From assembly GCA_913060665.1 (NCBI GenBank), contig CAJXUY010000003.1:1-64000 (forward strand): 64,000 nt of DNA. The letters run 5' to 3'. The stretch comes from an uncultured Oleiphilaceae bacterium. Lineage in GTDB: Bacteria; Pseudomonadota; Gammaproteobacteria; Pseudomonadales; Oleiphilaceae. The notes under the pieces were generated by a model, which was not told the origin of the DNA, made no database searches, and was given only the letters and a program-made list of their open reading frames with translations. The translations under genes and the position numbers were made by a program. This document shows, one piece after another, positions 1 through 7,595 of the stretch (its first letter is position 1; every line of letters starts with the position of its first letter).

Positions 1-62
1 GCGAATCCGCCTTGAAGGCAAAAAGCCTCTTATTTGTTGATACTTTCACAGCCTCGAAGCGG

Positions 63-85
63 AATCAAGGGTTATCCCCTTGATT
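63..85. terminator. Hairpin downstream of the phasin gene
   Basis: A 9-bp perfect stem (63-71 with 77-85) and a 5-nt loop lie just past the phasin stop on the minus strand. There is no clear U-tract on that strand, so this is at best a weak or factor-assisted terminator. A second small hairpin (104-109 with 114-119) lies closer to the gene. Nothing else is seen in bases 1-131. Confidence 0.35.
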
Positions 86-131
86 ACAGTAGTGCCTCCT
101 TTCATCACGGCTACGTGATCATAAACGTACT

Positions 132-545
132 CTAACTCTTATGAGATTCATCCAACTGTTTTTTCAGCTCTGCAATCTGCGCTTCTAAGGCCTTAATTTC
201 AATTCTGGTAGGGATGCCCATTTTCATCAATGCCTTTGATACACGTTGATCAAAAACACTTTCTAATTTACCAATAGTGCCATTCGCTTTTTCTTTTACA
301 CCTTCAACAGTATCTTCTACGACTTTAATACGTTTTCCGACCACACCTCGGGTCATGTGCTCGATCTCTTCGCCCTCTTTTACCAATTTATCGAAGATCT
401 TACCTGCATCCTCCTCTGCCTTATTATAGGCGCCTAGACCCGCCAACCAAATTTGGCGAGCAGAATCTTTTATCTTGTTAGAAACAAGGTTTTCATCTGA
501 CAGCTCTTCAGAATGAGCATTTTTAATATTTTCTTTATCGGACAT
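132..545 (-). CDS. Phasin family protein (PHA granule-associated)
   Basis: A small lysine- and glutamate-rich helical protein of about 137 residues. It matches the poly(hydroxyalkanoate) granule-associated phasin family (PhaF/PhaI type), with the typical opening 'RQIWLAGLGAY' near residue 31 followed by amphipathic and coiled-coil helices and a C-terminal 'EAQIAELKKQL' heptad stretch. Phasins of this family coat PHA granules and may link them to other cell components. No AAKP-type DNA-binding tail is present, so it resembles PhaI rather than full PhaF. The ATG at 545 is preferred; a TTG two codons upstream (551) lies closer to the GAGG Shine-Dalgarno and is possible. It is divergent from the next gene and has no PHA synthase nearby in the window. 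Confidence 0.8.
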   Translation of the reverse strand: MSDKENIKNAHSEELSDENLVSNKIKDSARQIWLAGLGAYNKAEEDAGKIFDKLVKEGEEIEHMTRGVVGKRIKVVEDTVEGVKEKANGTIGKLESVFDQRVSKALMKMGIPTRIEIKALEAQIAELKKQLDESHKS

Positions 546-649
546 AGCCAACGAAACCTCGGAACAAACAAACGTTACGGCATAAAACAGCCTATTAAGG
601 TTATTCTAATTCAACACACGATTTTTCTCACTTAAAAACCCATTAAATA

Positions 650-687
650 TGACCAATATGTCTCATTTACAGTAATTAAATTGGTCA
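650..687. promoter_or_regulatory. Inverted repeat in divergent promoter region
   Basis: An 8-bp perfect inverted repeat, TGACCAAT at 650-657 and ATTGGTCA at 680-687, sits in the AT-rich gap between the divergently read phasin and C92-type amidase genes. The spacing of 22 nt is long for one dimer site, so it could be a looped operator, two half-sites or chance. No regulator is identified. Confidence 0.3.
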
Positions 688-755
688 ATTTAGATTTATT
701 AACTATAAATTTATAAGGTGTTAAAAAATAAAGCTGGCTATAAAAGGTGCTAATA

Positions 756-1619
756 ATGGGAATGAGAGCAAAGTACACTCTCATTGAGTTAGTTGTAAAA
801 TGGCTAAATCGCGAACACCCTCCAAGAGAAATACCTCTTAGTGACTTCGAACGTGTGCGTTATGAAATTAAACCTGGCGATGTTATTCTAGTTGAAGGGC
901 GCACCCGAGTCAGTGAAGTCATTAAACTGCTCACTCAAAGTCGTTGGTCTCATGCAGCTCTATACTTAGGAAGACTTCACGAAATAAATCACCCTATGAG
1001 TCGGGAGCGTGTTAAGTCATTTTTTGATGGGCAACCCGACGTACAACTAATTGTCGAAAGTGAACTAGGAAAAGGCACTATCGTGCGCCCCCTAACCTTT
1101 TACGACCGAGATCATATCCGAATTTGTAGGCCAAGAGATTTAACCTACCGAGATATGCAAAGTGTTATAAATTATGCGATAAGCCGCCTCGGTTCAGACT
1201 ATGATATAAGACAGGTGTTCGACCTAGCGCGATTTTTGTTTCCTTGGTGGGTAATGCCCCGCCGGTGGCGCTCAAGCATTTTTCAGCGCAATGTTGGCTT
1301 AGCAACTAAAACCGTCTGCTCCACTATGATCGCTGAAGCATTTGCATCTATTCAGTACCCTATACTGCCACTAGTAAAACGTAACGATAAAAATGAACTA
1401 AAGGTTTATAGACGAAACCCTAAACTATGCACGCCGAGTGACTTCGACTACTCCCCCTATTTCGATATTATTAAGTACCCGTTTGTTGACTATTCAAATA
1501 ATAAGCCCCATTACCGTTTAATGCCCTGGACCCGTGAAGGAGTGCTTAAAACACACGAAGAAGGTCACTATATTGTTGAAACAAAGGGGCAAATACCGTC
1601 TGCAAAGAAACCGTCATAA
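756..1619 (+). CDS. YiiX/YebB-like permuted papain (C92) cysteine hydrolase
   Basis: The product (about 287 residues) resembles the permuted papain-like amidase family YaeF/YiiX (NlpC/P60 superfamily). The circularly permuted order is visible: an N-terminal 'GDVILVEG' strand, then His66 in 'SRWSHAALYLG', and the candidate nucleophile Cys188 in 'TKTVCSTMIAEAF'. Members are thought to cleave amide or ester bonds in lipids or peptides; the substrate here is unknown. No signal peptide is obvious. The ATG at 756 fits an AAGGTG ribosome site at 744-749 better than the GTG at 747, which overlaps that site. It stands alone, divergent from the phasin gene. Confidence 0.75.
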   Translation: MGMRAKYTLIELVVKWLNREHPPREIPLSDFERVRYEIKPGDVILVEGRTRVSEVIKLLTQSRWSHAALYLGRLHEINHPMSRERVKSFFDGQPDVQLIVESELGKGTIVRPLTFYDRDHIRICRPRDLTYRDMQSVINYAISRLGSDYDIRQVFDLARFLFPWWVMPRRWRSSIFQRNVGLATKTVCSTMIAEAFASIQYPILPLVKRNDKNELKVYRRNPKLCTPSDFDYSPYFDIIKYPFVDYSNNKPHYRLMPWTREGVLKTHEEGHYIVETKGQIPSAKKPS

Positions 1620-1964
1620 ACTACATTTAAGTATATTGACTTCGTTATTTCATTTTCGGCTATCGAGGTTATATTTTATACGTAAATGTGATTAAAATTC
1701 ATACGAATTAAATTTGTAAAATTGAGAACTTAGTCGATACTTAGATGAGACTGGTTTGCATAACCCTGCTACCGGTCTAGTAGGAAGTCTTTCATGGATA
1801 CTACTCACACTCTTCCCGGTTACCTTCCCCAGGTATCCGGGTTTTTTTTGACCAAGGTTAGTAACCCATTCCTCAAATAGATATACTCTCTTTCAATCTT
1901 AAAGCATCGATTAATAAAACAAAAACGGGCGTGACAACGCTTGCTAATAATGTAGGAAGGGAAT
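1620..1964 (+). other. Intergenic region, possible small RNA ending in terminator
   Basis: There is no convincing protein gene in these 345 bases. The strong terminator at 1815-1849 lies about 195 nt past the upstream stop codon, far for a simple mRNA end, so the stretch of roughly 1700-1849 could be a stand-alone small RNA or a long 3' UTR. A TTGACT box near 1638 and AT-rich sequence after it give only a weak promoter candidate. After the terminator comes the leader of the acyltransferase gene, with a good AGGAAGGGA ribosome site. Confidence 0.35.
1815..1849 (+). terminator. Rho-independent terminator
   Basis: A GC-rich 10-bp stem with one mismatch (1815-1824 with 1832-1841), a 7-nt loop and a run of eight T residues (1842-1849). 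This is the clearest intrinsic terminator in the left part of the window. Confidence 0.85.
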
Positions 1965-2780
1965 ATGAGTCTAAAGTCGTACCTCAAAGATACGTTTGTA
2001 TCCCACGAACTAGACGCCCAATTAGATAAAATAGAGAAACCAGTAGGGAGCTTGGGATATGACCCTTGGGGGTTTAATGCAGACACCAACAAGCTGGTTT
2101 TGTCGCTCTTTAGCGGGGTATATAACAAATACTTCAGAGTTCAAACCGATGGCATAGACAATATTCCGGCAAAAGGGCCTGTTTTGATTGTCGGGAACCA
2201 TAGCGGGCAACTTCCTATTGATGGCACACTGATCGCGTATGCGCTTGCATCAAGAAAAAACGAACCTCGTATGCCTCGCGCTATGATCGAACGCTTTTTT
2301 CCAACTGTTCCATTCTTGGGGAATTTACTTAACCAAATTGGAGCGGTGCTCGGTGACCCGGTAAATTGTGCCAAGATGCTCGAGAACCAAGAGGCCGTTA
2401 TTGTTTTTCCGGAAGGAATCAGAGGGTCAGGAAAACTATACAAAGATCGTTATCAGTTAAAACGTTTTGGTAACGGGTTTATGCACTTAGCGATGCAATA
2501 TAACGCAACAGTTATACCGGTAGGTGTGGTTGGTTGCGAAGAGACTATCCCTGCCATTGCTAATATTAAACCACTTGCAAAAATATTGGGCGTTCCATAT
2601 GTTCCCGTAACACTCCCTTTTATATTGCCTGCTAAAGTTCATTTGAGTTTCGGTAAACCTATGAAATTTGAAGGGGGTGATACAACCGAAGAGGAAGTCA
2701 CTCGCCGGGTTGAACAAGTTAAGTCAGTTATCAGTGATTTAATTGATCAGGGATTAAGCGAAAGAAAAAGGCTTTTCTAA
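1965..2780 (+). CDS. Lysophospholipid acyltransferase family protein (PlsC-like)
   Basis: A 271-residue glycerolipid acyltransferase-fold protein. Block I is 'NHSGQLPIDG' with His79 and Asp86, which gives HX6D spacing instead of the textbook HX4D of PlsC; block III is 'VFPEGIRGSG', which binds the phosphate of the acyl acceptor in this family. It should transfer an acyl chain from acyl-CoA or acyl-ACP to a lysolipid or related alcohol at the inner membrane. It lacks an evident N-terminal membrane anchor. The stop codon overlaps the next start by one base (TAATG), so it is translationally coupled to an SDR protein, suggesting one short lipid-modifying operon. Confidence 0.8.
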   Translation: MSLKSYLKDTFVSHELDAQLDKIEKPVGSLGYDPWGFNADTNKLVLSLFSGVYNKYFRVQTDGIDNIPAKGPVLIVGNHSGQLPIDGTLIAYALASRKNEPRMPRAMIERFFPTVPFLGNLLNQIGAVLGDPVNCAKMLENQEAVIVFPEGIRGSGKLYKDRYQLKRFGNGFMHLAMQYNATVIPVGVVGCEETIPAIANIKPLAKILGVPYVPVTLPFILPAKVHLSFGKPMKFEGGDTTEEEVTRRVEQVKSVISDLIDQGLSERKRLF

Positions 2781-3724
2781 TGAACAAAAAACAAAAACCT
2801 ACCATTCTTATTACCGGTGCCGCAGGTGCTCTAGCACAACAAGTCATCAACAGACTTCGCGATACTTACCGGATTGTAGCAGTAGACTTTCGTAAGCAGG
2901 TTTATTTAAGCGATGATATTCCTAGTTATCAAATAAACTTTAACAAACGCGTTTTTGAAGACTTGTTTCGTAAGTTTGATTTTGATGGTGTTATTCATTT
3001 AGGCAGAATCACCTCTAATGAAGAAACGCGAATGAGGCGTTATAACGCCAATGTACTAGGTACCCAAAAGCTTCTGGAGTTAAGTCATAAATACGGTATT
3101 GAAAAGGTTATCGTACTTTCTACCTATCATGTATATGGTGCCAATGCATATAACCCTGCGCTAATCGATGAAACCGCCCCTTTAAAAGCAGCGGAACTTA
3201 CGATGGATCTCATTGATTCTGTTGAGTTAGAAAATTTAGCCAATATTTACCTTTGGAAATACCCAGACCTCAATATTACTATCCTTCGTGCGTGTAATAT
3301 CGTAGGCCCAGGCGTTCAGAACTCCATAAGCTCGTTACTTTCAAGTAAGCATGCACCTGTATTAGCCGGCTTTTCGCCAGTGATGCAGTTTATTCATATT
3401 GATGATATGGCGGATGCTATCGTACTGTCGTACGAACAGGATAAATCGGGTATCTATAATGTGGCGCCAGATGATTGGGTGTCGTACCAGCAAGCCCTGG
3501 CGTTATCTGGGTGCAGTAAAATACCACTCCCATCTATTCCGCCTGGGCTTCCACGCTTTTTGGCAAAAAACTTAAACTTGAAGATATTCCCAGCGTTTTT
3601 GCTCAATTACTTTAAATACTCTGTCGTCATAGATGGTAGAAGCTTTAACAAAACCTTCGGATTTAAAGTGAAGCGGCCGCTTAAGGAGATATTTAGGTAC
3701 TACCGAGATATGAAAAATTCGTAG
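2780..3724 (+). CDS. NAD-dependent epimerase/dehydratase family protein (extended SDR)
   Basis: A 314-residue extended short-chain dehydrogenase/reductase. The dinucleotide-binding motif 'TGAAGALAQQV' (GxxGxxA/G) is at the N terminus, followed by 'VIHLG', 'LSTYHVYG' and 'RACNIVGPG', all typical landmarks of sugar-nucleotide epimerase-like SDRs. The catalytic YxxxK pair is not seen: the segment that aligns with it reads roughly 'LIDSVELEN'. It may bind NAD(H) without classical SDR chemistry. It is coupled to the upstream acyltransferase. The substrate is unknown; a role in lipid or glycan modification is inference from context. Confidence 0.75.
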   Translation: MNKKQKPTILITGAAGALAQQVINRLRDTYRIVAVDFRKQVYLSDDIPSYQINFNKRVFEDLFRKFDFDGVIHLGRITSNEETRMRRYNANVLGTQKLLELSHKYGIEKVIVLSTYHVYGANAYNPALIDETAPLKAAELTMDLIDSVELENLANIYLWKYPDLNITILRACNIVGPGVQNSISSLLSSKHAPVLAGFSPVMQFIHIDDMADAIVLSYEQDKSGIYNVAPDDWVSYQQALALSGCSKIPLPSIPPGLPRFLAKNLNLKIFPAFLLNYFKYSVVIDGRSFNKTFGFKVKRPLKEIFRYYRDMKNS

Positions 3725-3936
3725 CTACACTCCCAGAGTAACAATAGGATGCGCCATGCGCACCCTATTTATTATTCTGAATGTACGGCAGTAATAGAGT
3801 CTACGCTTTTTATAAATCCTCTCTAACACCCCCTCCTTCATTTTTATACTAATATTACTTTTTACCTCCTTTGCCGCTTTTTGTATACTCGAGGGAACTT
3901 AACGAAGCGGCGGCACTGGGTAAACTTAAAAATACT

Positions 3937-5988
3937 ATGGATATCACTTTTGGAACCCTCAGCCATGCAGTTGGGTTCAGCATTTACTTTCTGGTATCAG
4001 CATTCATAGCTAAAAGCTATTTAAGACGAAATACAGATCGCTCTCTATTCCTCGCTGCACTAATTACCTGCCTTTGGTTAGGGTTACTCGCATACCAGTC
4101 TTACTACAATACCCCACCCTTTTATATCCGATATTCCGTCGAAATCATAAGAAACGCAGCTTGGTTCGGAGTACTTTATGCGTTACTAGGCATTAAGTTT
4201 GTGCCTAACAGTAATATTGAAACCTCGCGACGATATTTATCACTGGGGTCGATGATTACGTTATTACTAATGCTCGTAGTGACGTTGATTGAAGGCATAG
4301 CAGACATCGAACTGGTCTCAGGAAAAATATTACTAGGCGGTCAAATCGCGCTATCCCTAGTGGGGCTAATTCTCCTTGAACAGATATGGAGAAATGCAAA
4401 TATATACGGTCGCTCTAGCATCAAGTATCTATCTGTTGCGGTTGGCGCAATATTTGGCTATGACTTTTTGTTGTATGCCGATGCATTCCTGTTTCAAGAG
4501 ATATCCACGCCTATGTGGGATTCAAGAGGAGCAGTCAACGCGGTAGTAGCACCATTAATCGCATTAACGATGATTAACAGTCGAAAGCAGCCCATTGACG
4601 TCCAGGTGTCGAGACAGGTTATTTTTTATACCGGAACGTTGGTGCTGGCTGGAGCATATCTCCTAATTATTTCCATAGGCGGCTACTACCTAAGAACATT
4701 TGGCGGTACCTGGGGGGATGCTTTACAAATTTTATTTTTCTTTACTGCTGCGACTATACTAACGCTATTGTTGAGCTCCCCTAAACTCCGATCACGGCTA
4801 ATGGTATTTATTAGCCAAAATTTCTTCCATTACAAATATGATTATCGCGAAGAGTGGCTAAAAAGCACCAAAACGCTCTCCTTTTCCACTTCCGAAGAGG
4901 AGCTACCGGTGAGTATTATACGTATTCTAGCTAAGCTTGTAGAAAGTAATGCGGGTATTCTTTGGTGTAAAGATGATGTGGGTAACTTCTCGATAAGAGG
5001 CTACCTCAACAGCCCAACCATCAAGCATGACATTATAGACGCCAACTCTGAGGTACTAGAATATTTTAATGAGCATGACTGGATCATTAACCTTAATGAA
5101 TACATTAAAGACCCGACCACATATAACCTTTTAGAAATTCCCGATATCATACTTAATCATCCGTCCCCTTGGCTTATTATCCCTCTTTTTCTTGGCAACG
5201 AGCTAATGGGGCTTGCACTTGTGGCACAACCCTATACCCGTATGGAGCTAAACTGGGAAAATTATGACTTGATAAAAGTCGTGTCTAGGCAGGCCTGTAG
5301 TTACTTGTCTCAGAGCCAAAGTCAGGAGCGTCTCGCAGAAGCCAAGCAATTCGAAGCAGTTAATAGGACGTCAGCCTTTATGGTTCATGACCTTAAAACC
5401 ATTATCGCTCAGCTCTCTTTGTTAGTAAAAAATGCTAACAAGCATAAATCAAACCCAGAGTTTGTTGACGATATGATTTCGACTACCGAACATGCGGTCC
5501 AAAAAATGGGTTACCTATTAAAGCAAATTAGAAACCCTAATGAAGAAGAAATACCCGAGCTAATCGAATTGGGTCCTCTGATAGAAGATGTGGTGCTACA
5601 TCATTCTAAATCTTTACCGACGCCACAAATAGAACTACCGCAAGACAAGATTCTGATTAAATCGTCAAAAGAGCAACTACATACAGTTCTAGGTCATTTA
5701 ATACAGAATGCTCAAGATGCGACGGACAAAGATGGAGATGTCATCATCTCAGTTAAAACCACACCTGGGTTTGTCGTGCTCTTTATACAGGATACGGGCA
5801 TAGGAATGAGCGAAGACTTTATTAAACATCACCTATTCAAACCATTTGAAAGTACTAAAGGACTTACCGGCATGGGTATTGGTGCCTACCAAAGTCGTGA
5901 GTATATTAAAAAACTAGGCGGAGCGGTTGATGTGACCAGTCAGGAAGGTATAGGTTCGTGCTTTAGTGTAAAGATTCCGACTGTTTAA
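3937..5988 (+). CDS. prsK: PEP-CTERM/XrtA system histidine kinase PrsK
   Basis: A membrane sensor kinase of the exosortase-linked PrsK type. About nine hydrophobic segments fill residues 1-300, then a GAF-like region (about 310-450), a dimerisation/phosphoacceptor helix with 'VHDLK' (His484), and a HATPase domain with 'HLIQNAQDAT' (N box), 'DTGIGM' (G1) and 'GMGIGAY' (G2). It should phosphorylate PrsR. The ATG at 3937 is chosen because PrsK proteins begin close to such a 'MDITFGTLSH' segment; an upstream in-frame TTG at 3871 would add 22 non-hydrophobic residues. The signal sensed is unknown. The gene starts the prsK-prsR-prsT trio but is separated from prsR by 227 bp. Confidence 0.9.
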   Translation: MDITFGTLSHAVGFSIYFLVSAFIAKSYLRRNTDRSLFLAALITCLWLGLLAYQSYYNTPPFYIRYSVEIIRNAAWFGVLYALLGIKFVPNSNIETSRRYLSLGSMITLLLMLVVTLIEGIADIELVSGKILLGGQIALSLVGLILLEQIWRNANIYGRSSIKYLSVAVGAIFGYDFLLYADAFLFQEISTPMWDSRGAVNAVVAPLIALTMINSRKQPIDVQVSRQVIFYTGTLVLAGAYLLIISIGGYYLRTFGGTWGDALQILFFFTAATILTLLLSSPKLRSRLMVFISQNFFHYKYDYREEWLKSTKTLSFSTSEEELPVSIIRILAKLVESNAGILWCKDDVGNFSIRGYLNSPTIKHDIIDANSEVLEYFNEHDWIINLNEYIKDPTTYNLLEIPDIILNHPSPWLIIPLFLGNELMGLALVAQPYTRMELNWENYDLIKVVSRQACSYLSQSQSQERLAEAKQFEAVNRTSAFMVHDLKTIIAQLSLLVKNANKHKSNPEFVDDMISTTEHAVQKMGYLLKQIRNPNEEEIPELIELGPLIEDVVLHHSKSLPTPQIELPQDKILIKSSKEQLHTVLGHLIQNAQDATDKDGDVIISVKTTPGFVVLFIQDTGIGMSEDFIKHHLFKPFESTKGLTGMGIGAYQSREYIKKLGGAVDVTSQEGIGSCFSVKIPTV

Positions 5989-6097
5989 CAAAGCATTAAA
6001 AAGAGCGTTATAGGCTACAAAGAGAGCCCCCATACAATGATTATCTAACTATCATAGGTTTAGCTGATCTAGAGTATTGTAAACTATCGTATTAATT

Positions 6098-6114
6098 TAT
6101 ACCCTATAGGTATA
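6098..6114. promoter_or_regulatory. Small inverted repeat upstream of prsR
   Basis: TATACC (6098-6103) and GGTATA (6109-6114) form a 6-bp inverted repeat with a 5-nt spacer in the 227-bp prsK-prsR gap. It overlaps TATA-rich sequence that could hold a -10 element, so it may be an operator. The evidence is thin. Confidence 0.25.
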
Positions 6115-6215
6115 GTAAGGATAATAAGCGGTTTATAGAACATGCCATAGCGTTCTCGTCGAGTATTCAAGTTTTTATCTTGCATAACAGGATCAAATAA
6201 GGAAATAGTTCCCCG

Positions 6216-7583
6216 GTGAAAAAAAAGCTACTAATAATCGAAGATGACCCAGGTCTTCAAAGTCAAATGCGTTGGTGTTTCGAAGATACTGAAGTTTTTA
6301 TCGCCGACGACCGAGAGTCAGCTTTATCTCATCTAAGACGAGTGGAACCTCAAGTGGTCACATTAGACCTGGGCTTGCCACCAGATCCTGGCGGTTCATC
6401 TGAAGGCTTTGCACTTTTAGATGAGATATTACGCCTGGCGCCCAACACCAAAATAATCGTCGTTACAGGACGAGAAGAGAAAGAGAATGCCGTTAAAGCC
6501 GTTGGTAACGGTGCCTGTGATTTCTATCAAAAGCCTCTTGATGCAGACATTTTATCATTCGTCGTTAACCGAGCATTTAGGCTTTATGAGTTAGAAAAAG
6601 AGAATATTGAATTCAATCGTTCTCAACAATCATCAACACTAAAAGGGTTAATTGCGAACAGCCCACAAATGTTGAAAATCTGCCGTACAGTTGAAAAAAT
6701 TGCACCCGCCGATGTCACCACACTTATATTAGGAGAAACCGGTACAGGTAAAGAGGTCATTGCTAAAGCGCTCCACGATTTGAGTTCCAGGACTGATAAG
6801 GCGTTTTCCGCCATCAATTGTGCAGCCATTCCTGAGAACCTACTTGAAAGTGAGTTATTCGGTTATGAAAAAGGCGCATTTACCGGAGCTAATCAAACCA
6901 AGAAAGGCAAGATCGAACTAACGGACGGTGGCACACTATTTCTTGATGAAATTGGTGATATGCCGATGCCCCTGCAAGCAAAATTACTTAGGTTCCTCCA
7001 AGAACGCGTGATTGAACGGGTAGGCGGTGTTCGCGAAATCCCTGTCGATGTACGAGTCGTGTGTGCGACCCATCAGGATGTTCTAAACTTAATATCTACG
7101 GGAAGTTTTCGCGAAGATCTATATTATAGAGTCAGTGAGATTACATTAAACATCCCACCTCTTAAAGATCGTGAGGGTGACGCAGTGCTAATTGCACAAT
7201 CATTACTACACAATTTCTCCAATCAACTCGATCGCCCACATCTTAACTTTAGTGACGATGCCATAGGGGCTATTCGAGAATACAATTGGCCTGGTAATGT
7301 GAGGGAAATGATCAATAAAGTTAAACGTGCGGCCATTATGGCTGATGGGAAACGTGTCTCTGCCGAAGACCTTGAGTTAAACGAGCCCTGTAATACAACA
7401 GACTCCGTACTCAATTTAAGGCAAGTTCGTGAAACAGCTGAGAAGCAAGCAATTCAACATGCATTGCAAATCGCACAATACAATATGGCGCAAACGGCTC
7501 GACTATTGGGTGTCACACGACCGACTCTTTATAACTTGACCGACAAGTACAAACTAATAACTAATGAACAAAACACGGATTAA
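6216..7583 (+). CDS. prsR: PEP-CTERM-box response regulator PrsR (sigma-54 activator)
   Basis: An NtrC-type regulator of 455 residues in three parts. The receiver domain has phosphoacceptor Asp51 in 'VTLDLGLPP' and the acidic pair Asp10/Asp11. The AAA+ sigma-54-interaction domain has Walker A 'GETGTGKE', the sigma-54 contact loop 'GAFTGA' and Walker B 'GTLFLDEIGD'. A Fis-type helix-turn-helix near the C terminus contains 'TARLLGVTRPTLY'. It is the expected partner of PrsK and should activate sigma-54 promoters of PEP-CTERM genes; one such promoter lies at 54113-54129. The start is GTG, 9 to 12 nt after an AAGGAAA ribosome site. The gap to prsT is 12 nt, so the two are co-transcribed. Confidence 0.93.
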   Translation: MKKKLLIIEDDPGLQSQMRWCFEDTEVFIADDRESALSHLRRVEPQVVTLDLGLPPDPGGSSEGFALLDEILRLAPNTKIIVVTGREEKENAVKAVGNGACDFYQKPLDADILSFVVNRAFRLYELEKENIEFNRSQQSSTLKGLIANSPQMLKICRTVEKIAPADVTTLILGETGTGKEVIAKALHDLSSRTDKAFSAINCAAIPENLLESELFGYEKGAFTGANQTKKGKIELTDGGTLFLDEIGDMPMPLQAKLLRFLQERVIERVGGVREIPVDVRVVCATHQDVLNLISTGSFREDLYYRVSEITLNIPPLKDREGDAVLIAQSLLHNFSNQLDRPHLNFSDDAIGAIREYNWPGNVREMINKVKRAAIMADGKRVSAEDLELNEPCNTTDSVLNLRQVRETAEKQAIQHALQIAQYNMAQTARLLGVTRPTLYNLTDKYKLITNEQNTD

Positions 7584-7595
7584 GCGAGATTTAGG

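Noticed and set aside
1770-1810. GGA motifs suggesting a CsrA/RsmA-sponging RNA of the RsmY/Z type
   Set aside because: Only two GGA motifs are seen and they are not presented in hairpin loops; the known sponges have many.
1820-2443. Minus-strand open frames across the PlsC-like gene
   Set aside because: They are antisense to a clearly recognised acyltransferase and lack ribosome sites and similarity.
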